Part shown: positions 9,726-18,492 of the stretch, in pieces | Numbering within the stretch: position 1 is the first letter of the stretch | Layout: the number at the start of each line of letters is the position of its first letter | Origin: UBA1351 sp964563505 | GTDB taxonomy: Bacteria; Bacillota; Clostridia; Lachnospirales; Vallitaleaceae | NCBI GenBank assembly: GCA_964563505.1 | Contig: CAZLXW010000002.1 | Span: forward strand, 41,105-105,104 | Length of the DNA: 64,000 nt | Reading direction: 5' to 3' | The notes under the pieces: model-generated | Told to the model about the DNA's origin: nothing | The model's database searches: none | What the model saw: the letters and a program-made list of their open reading frames with translations, nothing else | Position numbers and translations under genes: made by a program

Positions 9726-10523
9726 TATTCCCATAATTTCGCGTGCTTCATCCGGTGTTGCCACATCTAAATCGAGTAATTGAATGATATCGACTAGTTT
9801 TTTGACTAGTTCATAATTATAGCTCGCCTGCTTATTTTCCACTAAATAATTACTATCTTCAAATCCGATTCTCACAAGGGAAGCTCCCATGGCTAAAGCT
9901 GTTGTCATAAATCGCCAATCTTGTCTTCCATAATGTGTTACTCCCCATAAAGCTTCTTTGGGTACAAAAGATCGAAATGCATATAAGCTCTCTATTGTGG
10001 CCTGCATCCCCCCTTTATGACCAAAAACAAGATTATAAAGCATGGGTTTTTTAAAACGTGTCTTCTCTTCTTGACTCAACTTTTCAACCGCCTGAATCAT
10101 TCCAATATCAAACACTTCCACTTCGGGATATATACCACGTGTATAGACCGCCTCAGCACAATAGCGTATGTCATCAAAAGAATTTTTATAGATGCATTCG
10201 CCTAAGTTGGTCGAACCTCCGTTAAGGGAGGCTGTTTCTACACGATGATAAGTTAATGGTCGGCAACGTTCTTCAATAGTCATCTCCGAAATTCCTCCGG
10301 TTGACGCCTGTACCACCACATCCGTGCGCCTTAGGATTTCATCAAAACAATCGACAAAAAAAGATGTGTCTGCTGATAAGTCTCCGTTATTTCGTCTTGA
10401 GTGCAAATGGCACATGGATGCGCCTACTTGAACACTTTTATCTACATCCTCTGCCAATATATCTTTATAAATTGGATCACCTGATTTTACCGGTGCCAGA
10501 GAAATTATTATTTTTTTCTTCAT
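9708..10523 (-). CDS. Beta-keto acid cleavage enzyme (BKACE, DUF849)
   Basis: Zn-dependent enzyme of 271 residues. Known family members condense a beta-keto acid with acetyl-CoA to give acetoacetate and a new acyl-CoA. Visible: the barrel start ISLAPVKSGDP, zinc-ligand motif CHLHSR (H39, H41), QASTGG, ETASLNGGS, LVFGHKGGM and the VRIGFEDS region carrying the third ligand. Start is supported by AAGGAGG. It is the last gene of the operon, 12 bp after the acid-sugar kinase. The natural substrate is unknown; context suggests a sugar-derived 3-oxo acid. That is inference. Confidence 0.9.
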   Translation of the reverse strand: MKKKIIISLAPVKSGDPIYKDILAEDVDKSVQVGASMCHLHSRRNNGDLSADTSFFVDCFDEILRRTDVVVQASTGGISEMTIEERCRPLTYHRVETASLNGGSTNLGECIYKNSFDDIRYCAEAVYTRGIYPEVEVFDIGMIQAVEKLSQEEKTRFKKPMLYNLVFGHKGGMQATIESLYAFRSFVPKEALWGVTHYGRQDWRFMTTALAMGASLVRIGFEDSNYLVENKQASYNYELVKKLVDIIQLLDLDVATPDEAREIMGIKKNRQ

Positions 10524-10535
10524 AGACTACCTCCT

Positions 10536-11870
10536 TTACACAAGACTTTCAATAATCTCTTTAAGCGTTTCTCGTTCTCCCACATTTCCCGGAAAAATAA
10601 TATAGGGCATATTTGGGAACTTACTCTTAGCATCTGTTTTCCAAACGGGAACTCCAGGTTTAATTTGCCCCATAACAAAAGCTTTTTTCACCTTTAGAGC
10701 CTTCGTCCCCACATCACTGGACGTAATTCCTCCTTTTGCTAAAATAAAACTCGGCTTAATTTGTATCAAGCCAATAATGCTTGTTACCGCTTCAGAAATT
10801 TTCACCGAAGCTTCAAGTATTTTTTCTCGATCTCTTGTCTTTAGCTTTACCACATTTCGACTTGTATACACAACCGACGTACGACCTTGGTAAATGTTTT
10901 GTTCCACCTGTTGGATTACCCGATTCACTTCTCTTTTAAGCCCCTTCTCAACTTTAACCTGCTCTGCTTTAAATTCAATATAATCTACATCAAGACCTGA
11001 AGCTTTAAGATATTCAAGTTGCTCTGTTGTCTTATGAACATGAGATCCAATCAAAACAATCCCTCCGGCTTGCACATTTGAGCTCTTAATCGACTGTCCC
11101 TTCAATAGTCCTTGATTTGAGATACCACCTAGAATCTTCGGAAATCCCGCGGCTGATCGTATCAAAAAATGTTTTCCGGCTTTTAATGCTTGTCTAAATG
11201 CAAGTACAAAGATTTCAAGTTCTTCATAACTCGTGCTATCAACAATAACTTTGTTAAAGTGATCTACATTTAATAAGATTTGATATATTTCATCAATCCG
11301 CTTTTGTCTTAGCAAGTCAATGTCAATACGAATACAATCTTGTGCGCGATATCGGCCCTTTGTTTTTTCCTCGATAAAAGCGCCAAGATCAGAGTGATTG
11401 TAGCCAAATGTTTTATCTTTTGCAAACTCCGATTCTGCAACCGGCATCAGTGTTTCACCACTTTTGATATAATGTACGCCATGAATGGTCACACGACCTC
11501 CTTCAAGAAAAAAAGGACAGAAGATTTCTCCATCAAAACATATGTGCTTTTCTTCTAATGCATCACGAAGGGTTTCTGTTTCAAGAGGGTAGTGGCCACG
11601 TAGCGTCGAATCTCCTCGTGAGATTACAATATATTCTTTTCCCGATTCTTGAGCGACTTGATTAATTCTCTCACCAATTTCTTGATGCACTTGAATCGTT
11701 TTATCTTCACTAAAACTTCGTGAATTTGTTAAAATAAAAAAGAGATTATTGGCGTCTTGAAAGGCTTCTTGAATTGTTTCAAGATGCCAGTCCGTATAAA
11801 CATAGACATCATGAACGGTTTGAATCCCTGTCGGATCATCATCTAAAACGATAATTTTCACATCCTTCAT
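10536..11870 (-). CDS. Four-carbon acid sugar kinase family protein (DUF1537; OtnK/OiaK-like)
   Basis: Cytoplasmic kinase of 444 residues. Known relatives phosphorylate 3-oxo-tetronates, D-threonate or 3-oxo-isoapionate. The N-terminal substrate domain begins VLDDDPTGIQTVHDV and includes RGDSTLRGHYPLE. The C-terminal nucleotide-binding domain contains LAKGGITSSDVGT and FPGNVGE. The gene starts 1 bp after the racemase-like gene with GGAG upstream. The usual partner decarboxylase or aldolase (OtnC, OiaC) is absent; a BKACE enzyme sits downstream instead, so the pathway step may differ from the known one. Confidence 0.9.
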   Translation of the reverse strand: MKDVKIIVLDDDPTGIQTVHDVYVYTDWHLETIQEAFQDANNLFFILTNSRSFSEDKTIQVHQEIGERINQVAQESGKEYIVISRGDSTLRGHYPLETETLRDALEEKHICFDGEIFCPFFLEGGRVTIHGVHYIKSGETLMPVAESEFAKDKTFGYNHSDLGAFIEEKTKGRYRAQDCIRIDIDLLRQKRIDEIYQILLNVDHFNKVIVDSTSYEELEIFVLAFRQALKAGKHFLIRSAAGFPKILGGISNQGLLKGQSIKSSNVQAGGIVLIGSHVHKTTEQLEYLKASGLDVDYIEFKAEQVKVEKGLKREVNRVIQQVEQNIYQGRTSVVYTSRNVVKLKTRDREKILEASVKISEAVTSIIGLIQIKPSFILAKGGITSSDVGTKALKVKKAFVMGQIKPGVPVWKTDAKSKFPNMPYIIFPGNVGERETLKEIIESLV

Positions 11871-11871
11871 G

Positions 11872-12546
11872 TTAAAGAACTCCTTTTGCTTTTAAGGCAT
11901 CTCTTAATGCTTTTGCTCCAAACCTTGGACTGGATAAAACCTTCATATCACATTCTTGCGCAATATATTCTTCACAATAGGCCATTGACCCTTGGGCAAA
12001 CAATAGAACATCGACTTGGTCTTTTATCCCATTGGCTTTATCCAACATTTTCGCTTTGAAGCTTGTTTGATCCAGGCCAAAAGCGCCTTCAATCAAGCCA
12101 TCTATTAATTCTATATCCTTACCTATTTCTCTCGCAACCCGGCATAGTGTATTTTTTGTCGGATTAAGCGTTGACGAAAGCGTGGCCATAACGCCAACCC
12201 GCTTTCCGCTTCGGACCGCCTCCCGGCACATTTCTTCGTCAACTCGAACAATAGGAACCCCTATGTATTTTGAAAGTTCTTGTGCAGCATCGGCGACTTC
12301 TCCCACAGAAGAACAAAGATTTATAATTGCTTCTGCATCCTCTTGTACCGCTTGCATATAAATGTTTATGAGTCTGGCGGCTGCTTTTGCGGGAACCTTT
12401 CCTGCATCAATCGCATCCTTTAATATGGAAGCGTCTTCATAGCTTATTAACTCAATATTCTCACCAATTTGCTTGCGAATTTCTGTTTCAACCGTTTCAA
12501 TAAGTTCAGGGGTTGTACTTGTGTATACTAAAGCTACTTTCATCAT
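11872..12546 (-). CDS. Aspartate/glutamate racemase superfamily protein
   Basis: A 224-residue protein of the Asp/Glu/hydantoin racemase fold. The first half has the catalytic-Cys motif INLCSSVGE (C78) and the second half the GVMATLSSTL motif. Where two-base racemases carry the second catalytic cysteine, this one reads LLFAQGSMA, so a simple racemase mechanism is doubtful; one-Cys relatives include decarboxylases and isomerases. The start overlaps the upstream glycosidase stop (ATGA). The position just before an acid-sugar kinase suggests isomerisation or epimerisation of a sugar acid. That is inference. Confidence 0.82.
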   Translation of the reverse strand: MMKVALVYTSTTPELIETVETEIRKQIGENIELISYEDASILKDAIDAGKVPAKAAARLINIYMQAVQEDAEAIINLCSSVGEVADAAQELSKYIGVPIVRVDEEMCREAVRSGKRVGVMATLSSTLNPTKNTLCRVAREIGKDIELIDGLIEGAFGLDQTSFKAKMLDKANGIKDQVDVLLFAQGSMAYCEEYIAQECDMKVLSSPRFGAKALRDALKAKGVL

Positions 12547-15500
12547 TGACTCCTTTCTTTACTGATACCAAACGAGACAAAATTATATTGGTCTGTCCAG
12601 TAGTTTTTGTCACGATCAAAAATTTCTGTTGCATCGGCTTCCGATTTCCGCTCGACCCAGCTCCATCTTCCGGTAAAGCTTTCCGGTCCGACATTATAGC
12701 ATTCACCGTGAATATGATGATGAGGACCAAAAAGATTACGATTAGAGGCATACAATTTAAGTTCGAGTTTATTCTTGCCCTCGTGTATATAGTCAGTAAC
12801 ATTGATTTGGTATGGTGCCCAGTAAGATTTTTTGACCAATTGACCATTCATATAGACATGAATCATTGGCGCTCGTTGACCGGATAAATCAAGCATATAC
12901 TGGCATGACTCTTCTTTTTCTATTTCAAGATCTTGTTCTAGTGTCATGGTTCCAGCAAAAAACAGAAGTCCTTCTTGGGTCAATTTAAATACATTCATCG
13001 TTGACGGTAGCTGACCAATATAAAAAGGACCGGAGGTGGTCAACACATGGCGTTGACCTTCGATAAAGTCATCCTCACTAAACACACCAAAATCACCCAC
13101 TAAATATATATTTTCCAATTCAACATCATAGGTAATTTTATTTTTTTCTGTTTCATAGACACCTTCACCATAAAGAACATCATAGACTTTTTGTGGCTGT
13201 TTAAACTGTGTTGATAATTGGATGGTGTTTTTTCCTTGGCATAAATAGGGGTTTATCTGCATTTTTCTGAACGAAGTATCTTTCCAGTATCCCTGGTCCT
13301 GGACTTGAATAGCCATTTCATTAATACTGATGTCATATTTTATAATATCTTCAACAACCAATTCAATGGATTGAATCGCTTGGATTTGTGTACGAATATC
13401 CACTTCAAAGAACATATCAATCTGGCATGGTCCTTGTAAATCCATCAGTTTTTTCTGCAGTGCTATGACGGATATTGGTCCTTCTATTTGGCCTCCATCA
13501 ATGCGATAGCGACACATATCTAGTGTCAGGGCATTATTGTCGATTTGAGTCAACGTCCATTCCGACTGAAATTCAATCACGTTCTGACGTGTGTTTTGAG
13601 CCTGGCATAAAATGACCTTTGACTGCATGGGATAAAACACTTCCTTAAATTGGGTACATCCGTCCTGAACTTGGGTATGTATTGATGTATGTAGCCCTGA
13701 ATTCATATCCAGTTCAACAAGGTTTACTTCCTGATCATACAAGGTAATCTGTGCTGGATATGTTTTTTCCTTACTTAGATTCATCATATAAAGAAGTAGC
13801 CCTTCCTTGCTCTGACGAATTTGGTAATGTATATCTGATATTTGCTCATTGCTATTTTCAATGGAAATATGTACAGTCCCATTTGTTAACATCGCTTCAC
13901 GAATTGTGTCAAGCTCAATATAGATTAGCTTCTGCTTCAAAGCCTCCAGCTTTTCTGAAGCTCCATTGGTAAACTCGAGCTCACGCCCCATCGAATAAAC
14001 CCTACCACCATTTTTTATAAAGCTTTCCAGTAACTTCAGCGTTTCTCGATCAATTGAATACATTAAGGGAAGAATAACCGTCTTATAGGCCACTTTGCCT
14101 ACACGCAATTTTTTCCCCTCCACCTTGCCATGTTTTGCAAGAATCGTTTCGTCACCTAAATGATAGCTGATATGCTTTTCCGATAAGCGTGTACATACTT
14201 GTGTCAATTGATCATCTAATCGACGTATTTTTGATGTTCGTGTTCCGTCATAGGCAATATACCCGCTTCGCATAGGGTGTAACAAAAGAGCATCTGCCAT
14301 CTGTTCTCCCTCAGACAAAATAATATTTAACCGTCCTAAATAATCATTAAAAACTTTATATTCTTCCCACCATGTTTGTTGTAGAAAAAGTGACGGCGGA
14401 TAGTCCCGTTTTCTTACGCCACGAATCGTATATCCCTCTAAATGCTGGCAAATTCGATTAACGCCATTGACATACTGCCATTCCGCAATCCATTTGAGTT
14501 CTTCCAAAGACACATCCCAGCCACATAATGCAAAAGATTCCGATAAAACGGTTTTATTACCTAATTGCGCAGCAACAGAACCAACCTGTTTGGCAATCAC
14601 CGGTGAAGCAATGGGACGCCGTAGCCAGTCAATCCCAGGTATATGCATATATTCATAAAAGGGCATTACCCCGGCGGTGCTTGTCATTTGACTAAAGATA
14701 CTTTCCTCCATCATCAAATGTCCCGTTAGTTTGACCTTATGTTCTTCACACCAGTTATAAAGGGTTTCCATATAAGAATGGACAAATAAATCATTGACAG
14801 TTACCCAAAAATCATACCGGTGTTTGGCATAATTTTCTGTATCTAAAAAAAGCGCTGGCAAAAAATCAATGATATCATAGCCATATTTTTTTAAAAAAGC
14901 TGGTGGCAAAGAGTCTGACCATGCCAAATCTCCAAAACGGTCACAGGATAATCGTGGTTCATCTGTGAAAAAGCCTTTAACCGTTTTTCCGAATTTGTCC
15001 CCAAAACGCTTATAATATTCATCATGGGTTGTTTGAGTAAAAGCTTCTATGGCTTCTTTATTTAATGTATCCACATAATATGGGTTGTTTTTTTTGATGA
15101 CAAGGCAGAGTTCTTCCTCTGACTCAAGAGATAGATCATCCGAATCAACTCTTGAAAACACATTTTCTGACGCCTTATATTTATATATGCCTATAATGTT
15201 TTTTCCATGGGCAGCAAGAAGCTCTTGTATGTCTTCTACTGATTTCACTCGATGCATTTGCATATATTTTGCATGAAAGGCCTCCGATATAGCAGGTACT
15301 CGGCCACCGGCAAATCCACTAGGCCAACCTTCTTCATCATATATCCACGCCTCCATATTCAGCTCTTGGGCTTTTTCGATTCCCGCTTCAATACATTTAT
15401 ACCATTCTTCACTGAGATACTCTGTTCGAAGTCCTGATCTTGCATGCATAAAAAAACCACCAAGACCTTGCTCATGCATTTGACTGATTTGGCGTTGAAC

Positions 15501-15602
15501 TTCAGTGGGTTCTAGTTCATCATTCCATGACCAAAAGGGTAAAGGCCTGTTTGATGCCATAGGTTGACTTATTTTATTGACTAATTTATTTTCAGAACGC
15601 AT
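12543..15602 (-). CDS. Large GH106-like glycoside hydrolase (possible alpha-L-rhamnosidase)
   Basis: A 1019-residue protein without a signal peptide, so probably cytoplasmic. The N-terminal catalytic region has motifs shared with GH106-related hydrolases: PFWSWNDEL, GGFFMHARSGL, WIYDEEGWPSG, GFFTDEPR and VLSESFALCGWD. The C-terminal third looks like a beta-sandwich carbohydrate-binding or galactose-binding-like domain (YMLDLSGQRAPMIHVYMNG region). It probably releases a terminal sugar such as L-rhamnose from imported plant oligosaccharides. It is translationally coupled to the racemase-like gene. Exact specificity cannot be read from motifs. Confidence 0.75.
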   Translation of the reverse strand: MRSENKLVNKISQPMASNRPLPFWSWNDELEPTEVQRQISQMHEQGLGGFFMHARSGLRTEYLSEEWYKCIEAGIEKAQELNMEAWIYDEEGWPSGFAGGRVPAISEAFHAKYMQMHRVKSVEDIQELLAAHGKNIIGIYKYKASENVFSRVDSDDLSLESEEELCLVIKKNNPYYVDTLNKEAIEAFTQTTHDEYYKRFGDKFGKTVKGFFTDEPRLSCDRFGDLAWSDSLPPAFLKKYGYDIIDFLPALFLDTENYAKHRYDFWVTVNDLFVHSYMETLYNWCEEHKVKLTGHLMMEESIFSQMTSTAGVMPFYEYMHIPGIDWLRRPIASPVIAKQVGSVAAQLGNKTVLSESFALCGWDVSLEELKWIAEWQYVNGVNRICQHLEGYTIRGVRKRDYPPSLFLQQTWWEEYKVFNDYLGRLNIILSEGEQMADALLLHPMRSGYIAYDGTRTSKIRRLDDQLTQVCTRLSEKHISYHLGDETILAKHGKVEGKKLRVGKVAYKTVILPLMYSIDRETLKLLESFIKNGGRVYSMGRELEFTNGASEKLEALKQKLIYIELDTIREAMLTNGTVHISIENSNEQISDIHYQIRQSKEGLLLYMMNLSKEKTYPAQITLYDQEVNLVELDMNSGLHTSIHTQVQDGCTQFKEVFYPMQSKVILCQAQNTRQNVIEFQSEWTLTQIDNNALTLDMCRYRIDGGQIEGPISVIALQKKLMDLQGPCQIDMFFEVDIRTQIQAIQSIELVVEDIIKYDISINEMAIQVQDQGYWKDTSFRKMQINPYLCQGKNTIQLSTQFKQPQKVYDVLYGEGVYETEKNKITYDVELENIYLVGDFGVFSEDDFIEGQRHVLTTSGPFYIGQLPSTMNVFKLTQEGLLFFAGTMTLEQDLEIEKEESCQYMLDLSGQRAPMIHVYMNGQLVKKSYWAPYQINVTDYIHEGKNKLELKLYASNRNLFGPHHHIHGECYNVGPESFTGRWSWVERKSEADATEIFDRDKNYWTDQYNFVSFGISKERSQ

Positions 15603-15626
15603 ATTATCCTCCTCTTTATGCCGACT

Positions 15627-16685
15627 TTACACTTCTTTTCTTGCACCTTTATATTCACTGGGGGTTTTTCCTTCATAGCGCTTAAACAATTCACAAAAAT
15701 ATCTGTAATTGCTATAACCTACAGCCTGGCTAACATAAGCGACTTTTTCACCTCGCAGCAAAAGCTCTTTCGCTTGTTTGATTCTAAACTGCGTTAAATA
15801 TTTTATAAAACTGGTTCCAACTTCTTCTTTAAATAATAGACTTAAATAACTTGGTGTTACTTTGGCCATATCGGCCAATTCATTCAAACCAAAATCTTTC
15901 GAATAATTTTCCGAGATATAATCCAACGCCTTAATAATTGTCTGATTCTGACTGCCCGTTTGCAAAACTTTAATTTTCTTGATCATACTATCTGATATAG
16001 TCAGGATATAATGATTTACTTCTTCCACGGAATGTATTAACTCCAGATTTTTATAGGATGGGAAATGCTTATCTACTTCATAGGCTGCATGTCCGTCAAA
16101 AAACACGCCCAAAAGACTACAGATTAGTTTGTAGCTTTCAGACTTATATGTTTCAAGGTCTGGATATAGCGCTCGTAATATTTCAAGAGCCTTAGTTATA
16201 TTTTCCTCAAAACCTTCTGACTGATTATTTTGTACACTTTTGGTCAATACTTCGGTTAGGTGGTGAAGGGCCTCTAGTTGCTGAGCATCCTTTTCAGCTA
16301 TATTTTTCTCTTCTTGAATTTGGCTCTCTACTTTTTTTAATATAGTGTTGATTTTATCTTTAGTAATCGGTTTATCAATATATCCTACAACGCCAAGATT
16401 TAAGGCAGTTCTTGCATATTCAAACTCCTGAAATCCACTGATGACAATAAAGATAGCATCTGGTACAATAGCCTTTGCGCTATCAATCATTTGAAGGCCA
16501 TCCATTCCCGGCATACGGATATCTGTCATAATGACATCGGGTTGAACTTCTTTAATAACATCCAAGGCAGATATACCATCATAGGCAACACCAACAACTT
16601 CATAGTTCAAATGCATTTTTTTTAGTATGGCTTTAACACCTTCAACAACGACAAATTCATCATCAAATACTGCCAGTCGAATCAT
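15627..16685 (-). CDS. YesN-type response regulator, AraC family
   Basis: Response regulator of about 352 residues. The ATG at 16685 (MIRLAVFDDE) is chosen for its GAGGAG site; it overlaps the kinase gene by 23 bp, indicating translational coupling. The receiver domain has DD near the start, phosphoacceptor D55 (IMTDIRMPGMDG) and the DKP motif around the conserved Lys. The C-terminal AraC helix-turn-helix domain contains SYLSLLFKEEVGTSF and VGYSNYRYFCELFKRYEG. It probably activates the flanking transporter and glycosidase genes in response to an oligosaccharide. Confidence 0.93.
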   Translation of the reverse strand: MIRLAVFDDEFVVVEGVKAILKKMHLNYEVVGVAYDGISALDVIKEVQPDVIMTDIRMPGMDGLQMIDSAKAIVPDAIFIVISGFQEFEYARTALNLGVVGYIDKPITKDKINTILKKVESQIQEEKNIAEKDAQQLEALHHLTEVLTKSVQNNQSEGFEENITKALEILRALYPDLETYKSESYKLICSLLGVFFDGHAAYEVDKHFPSYKNLELIHSVEEVNHYILTISDSMIKKIKVLQTGSQNQTIIKALDYISENYSKDFGLNELADMAKVTPSYLSLLFKEEVGTSFIKYLTQFRIKQAKELLLRGEKVAYVSQAVGYSNYRYFCELFKRYEGKTPSEYKGARKEV

Positions 16686-18435
16686 TTTCTGCCTCCTCAT
16701 ATTGCTTATTTTGAAGCGGAATAATGACATCTACTTCTGTTCCGACACCGACTTCTGTTTTAATTTCCACTCCGTATTCTTCACCATAGCATAAGCGAAT
16801 TCTTTCTCTTACGTTTTGAATTCCATAGCCTTTTTTTATACGTTCTATATCATCAATTCCCACGCCATTATCAGCGATTCTAAAACACATCTGATTGCCT
16901 TCACAAAGACGCCCTTCAATTCTCACATAACCCGGTCCCAGTTTCTTTTCAAGTCCATGCTGGATTGCATTTTCAACAAAGGGCTGTAAGATAAGTTTAA
17001 TCATATATCCGGAATATAAGGCTTCATCAATATCAATCTGCAAGTCAAACCGTTCATTAAAACGATAGTTTTGAATGGCCATATACTCTTTTATATGACG
17101 GATTTCATCCGATACTTTAATCATCGTCTTGCCTTTATTTAAGCTCAGTTTAAATATATTCGACAGCGATTCCACCATAGCGGCAATTTTTTCGTTATCT
17201 TCGATTATGGCCATACAATATAAGGAATCTAAAGTGTTATATAAGAAATGGGGATTGATTTGAGCTTGAAGCAATAATAATTCGGACTCTCTTTCATGAA
17301 TTTGGGCATTTAAAAGTCTTTCCCGAAGTTCAAGATTATTATTGACCATACGTTTAAATTTATTACCCAGGATCCCGATTTCACTTTCGTCAAATTCCTC
17401 CTGAATATCCCGGTTTCCGTCGCCCACTTCTTCAATAACTGCTTCCAACTGATTCAATGGGCGATTAATGTGACTAGCGATTTTACTAGCAATAAATATA
17501 CTCATTAATATCAGGACGGATAAAACCGATAAAATCATTGCACCGGTATACATACTGTCTTTTTCAAGATCTTGTTTATCAATTACATTAATAAGTTTCC
17601 ATCCGGTAATACGATTATCTGCCGTACTGAATAGATATGTCGAATTCTCGTATCCAGTATTCAAAAAAGCACCTTCGATAGATTTTTTGCGTTCTTGACT
17701 CCCATTATTAAAGACAATGGTCTGTTCTCCTGAAGGGTTAACAACCATAGAACTCACCGAAACATAACGTTCTATCCCATTACCAAAAGCCTTTTCAAAA
17801 ATATTATGTCGAAGACTAATGACCATATAACCGACAAAATCACCTGAAAAAGGTTCGATTAGTTTTTTTGTCATGCAAAAATAGGGCTTATTCTCACCTA
17901 ACAACACATCATAACTATAAAAACGCTCCTTGCCTTCAAGTAAGTCTGTTTCCTTAACCCATTCTTCTTCCAAAATTTCCGTTTCACCATAATATTTCTG
18001 AAAATCACCACTTCGATTTCTTTTATAATAAAATTTCGCTTTTCCGTCGCTACTAATAACAGAAATTCCTTCGATTTCAGTATACAATCCTGCCAATTCA
18101 ACTAGAGCTCTTGATACTTGTAAATCATCAATACTTGAAAAAAGTTTACCGTCATAATTGTCCGGTGCCGATTTTAACACATCCATAATTCGTTGATCTA
18201 ACAAGGCGTTTCGTACTGCATCAATAATATTATCCAACTGTATATCCACAATATTTGAGGACACTTCTAAATTATATGTATATGCCTCCTTGTAATTTCT
18301 TTCAATAATATACTTTGAAATATTAAAAGCAACAATTCCAAGAATAAATGAAGATAATATAGCAATAACTATCATTGCATATAAAATTTGTTGTCGGATT
18401 TTCAGTTTTTTGAAATACATTTTTAGCCTAACCAT
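16663..18435 (-). CDS. YesM-type sensor histidine kinase
   Basis: Membrane sensor kinase of 590 residues. Membrane segments at about 18-40 and 297-318 bracket a Cache-like extracellular domain. HAMP follows, then the His_kinase motif QINPHFLYNTLDS with H396 and a HATPase domain (ENAIQHG, DNGVGI). The ATG at 18435 is kept, but the ATG at 18420 (MYFKK) has an AGG seven bases upstream and may be the true start. It lies 57 bp after a glycosidase gene and overlaps its cognate regulator. Confidence 0.92.
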   Translation of the reverse strand: MVRLKMYFKKLKIRQQILYAMIVIAILSSFILGIVAFNISKYIIERNYKEAYTYNLEVSSNIVDIQLDNIIDAVRNALLDQRIMDVLKSAPDNYDGKLFSSIDDLQVSRALVELAGLYTEIEGISVISSDGKAKFYYKRNRSGDFQKYYGETEILEEEWVKETDLLEGKERFYSYDVLLGENKPYFCMTKKLIEPFSGDFVGYMVISLRHNIFEKAFGNGIERYVSVSSMVVNPSGEQTIVFNNGSQERKKSIEGAFLNTGYENSTYLFSTADNRITGWKLINVIDKQDLEKDSMYTGAMILSVLSVLILMSIFIASKIASHINRPLNQLEAVIEEVGDGNRDIQEEFDESEIGILGNKFKRMVNNNLELRERLLNAQIHERESELLLLQAQINPHFLYNTLDSLYCMAIIEDNEKIAAMVESLSNIFKLSLNKGKTMIKVSDEIRHIKEYMAIQNYRFNERFDLQIDIDEALYSGYMIKLILQPFVENAIQHGLEKKLGPGYVRIEGRLCEGNQMCFRIADNGVGIDDIERIKKGYGIQNVRERIRLCYGEEYGVEIKTEVGVGTEVDVIIPLQNKQYEEAENDSTGSI

Positions 18436-18492
18436 TACCTTAAACAGTCTCCAATCTTCATAATATGTTCTAAGGTATATTGTAACACGGTC

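Noticed and set aside
12506..12887. Overlapping open frames of 113 and 124 codons on both strands
   Set aside because: They lie inside the well-supported glycosidase gene and its junction with the racemase-like gene; no recognisable motif or start site.
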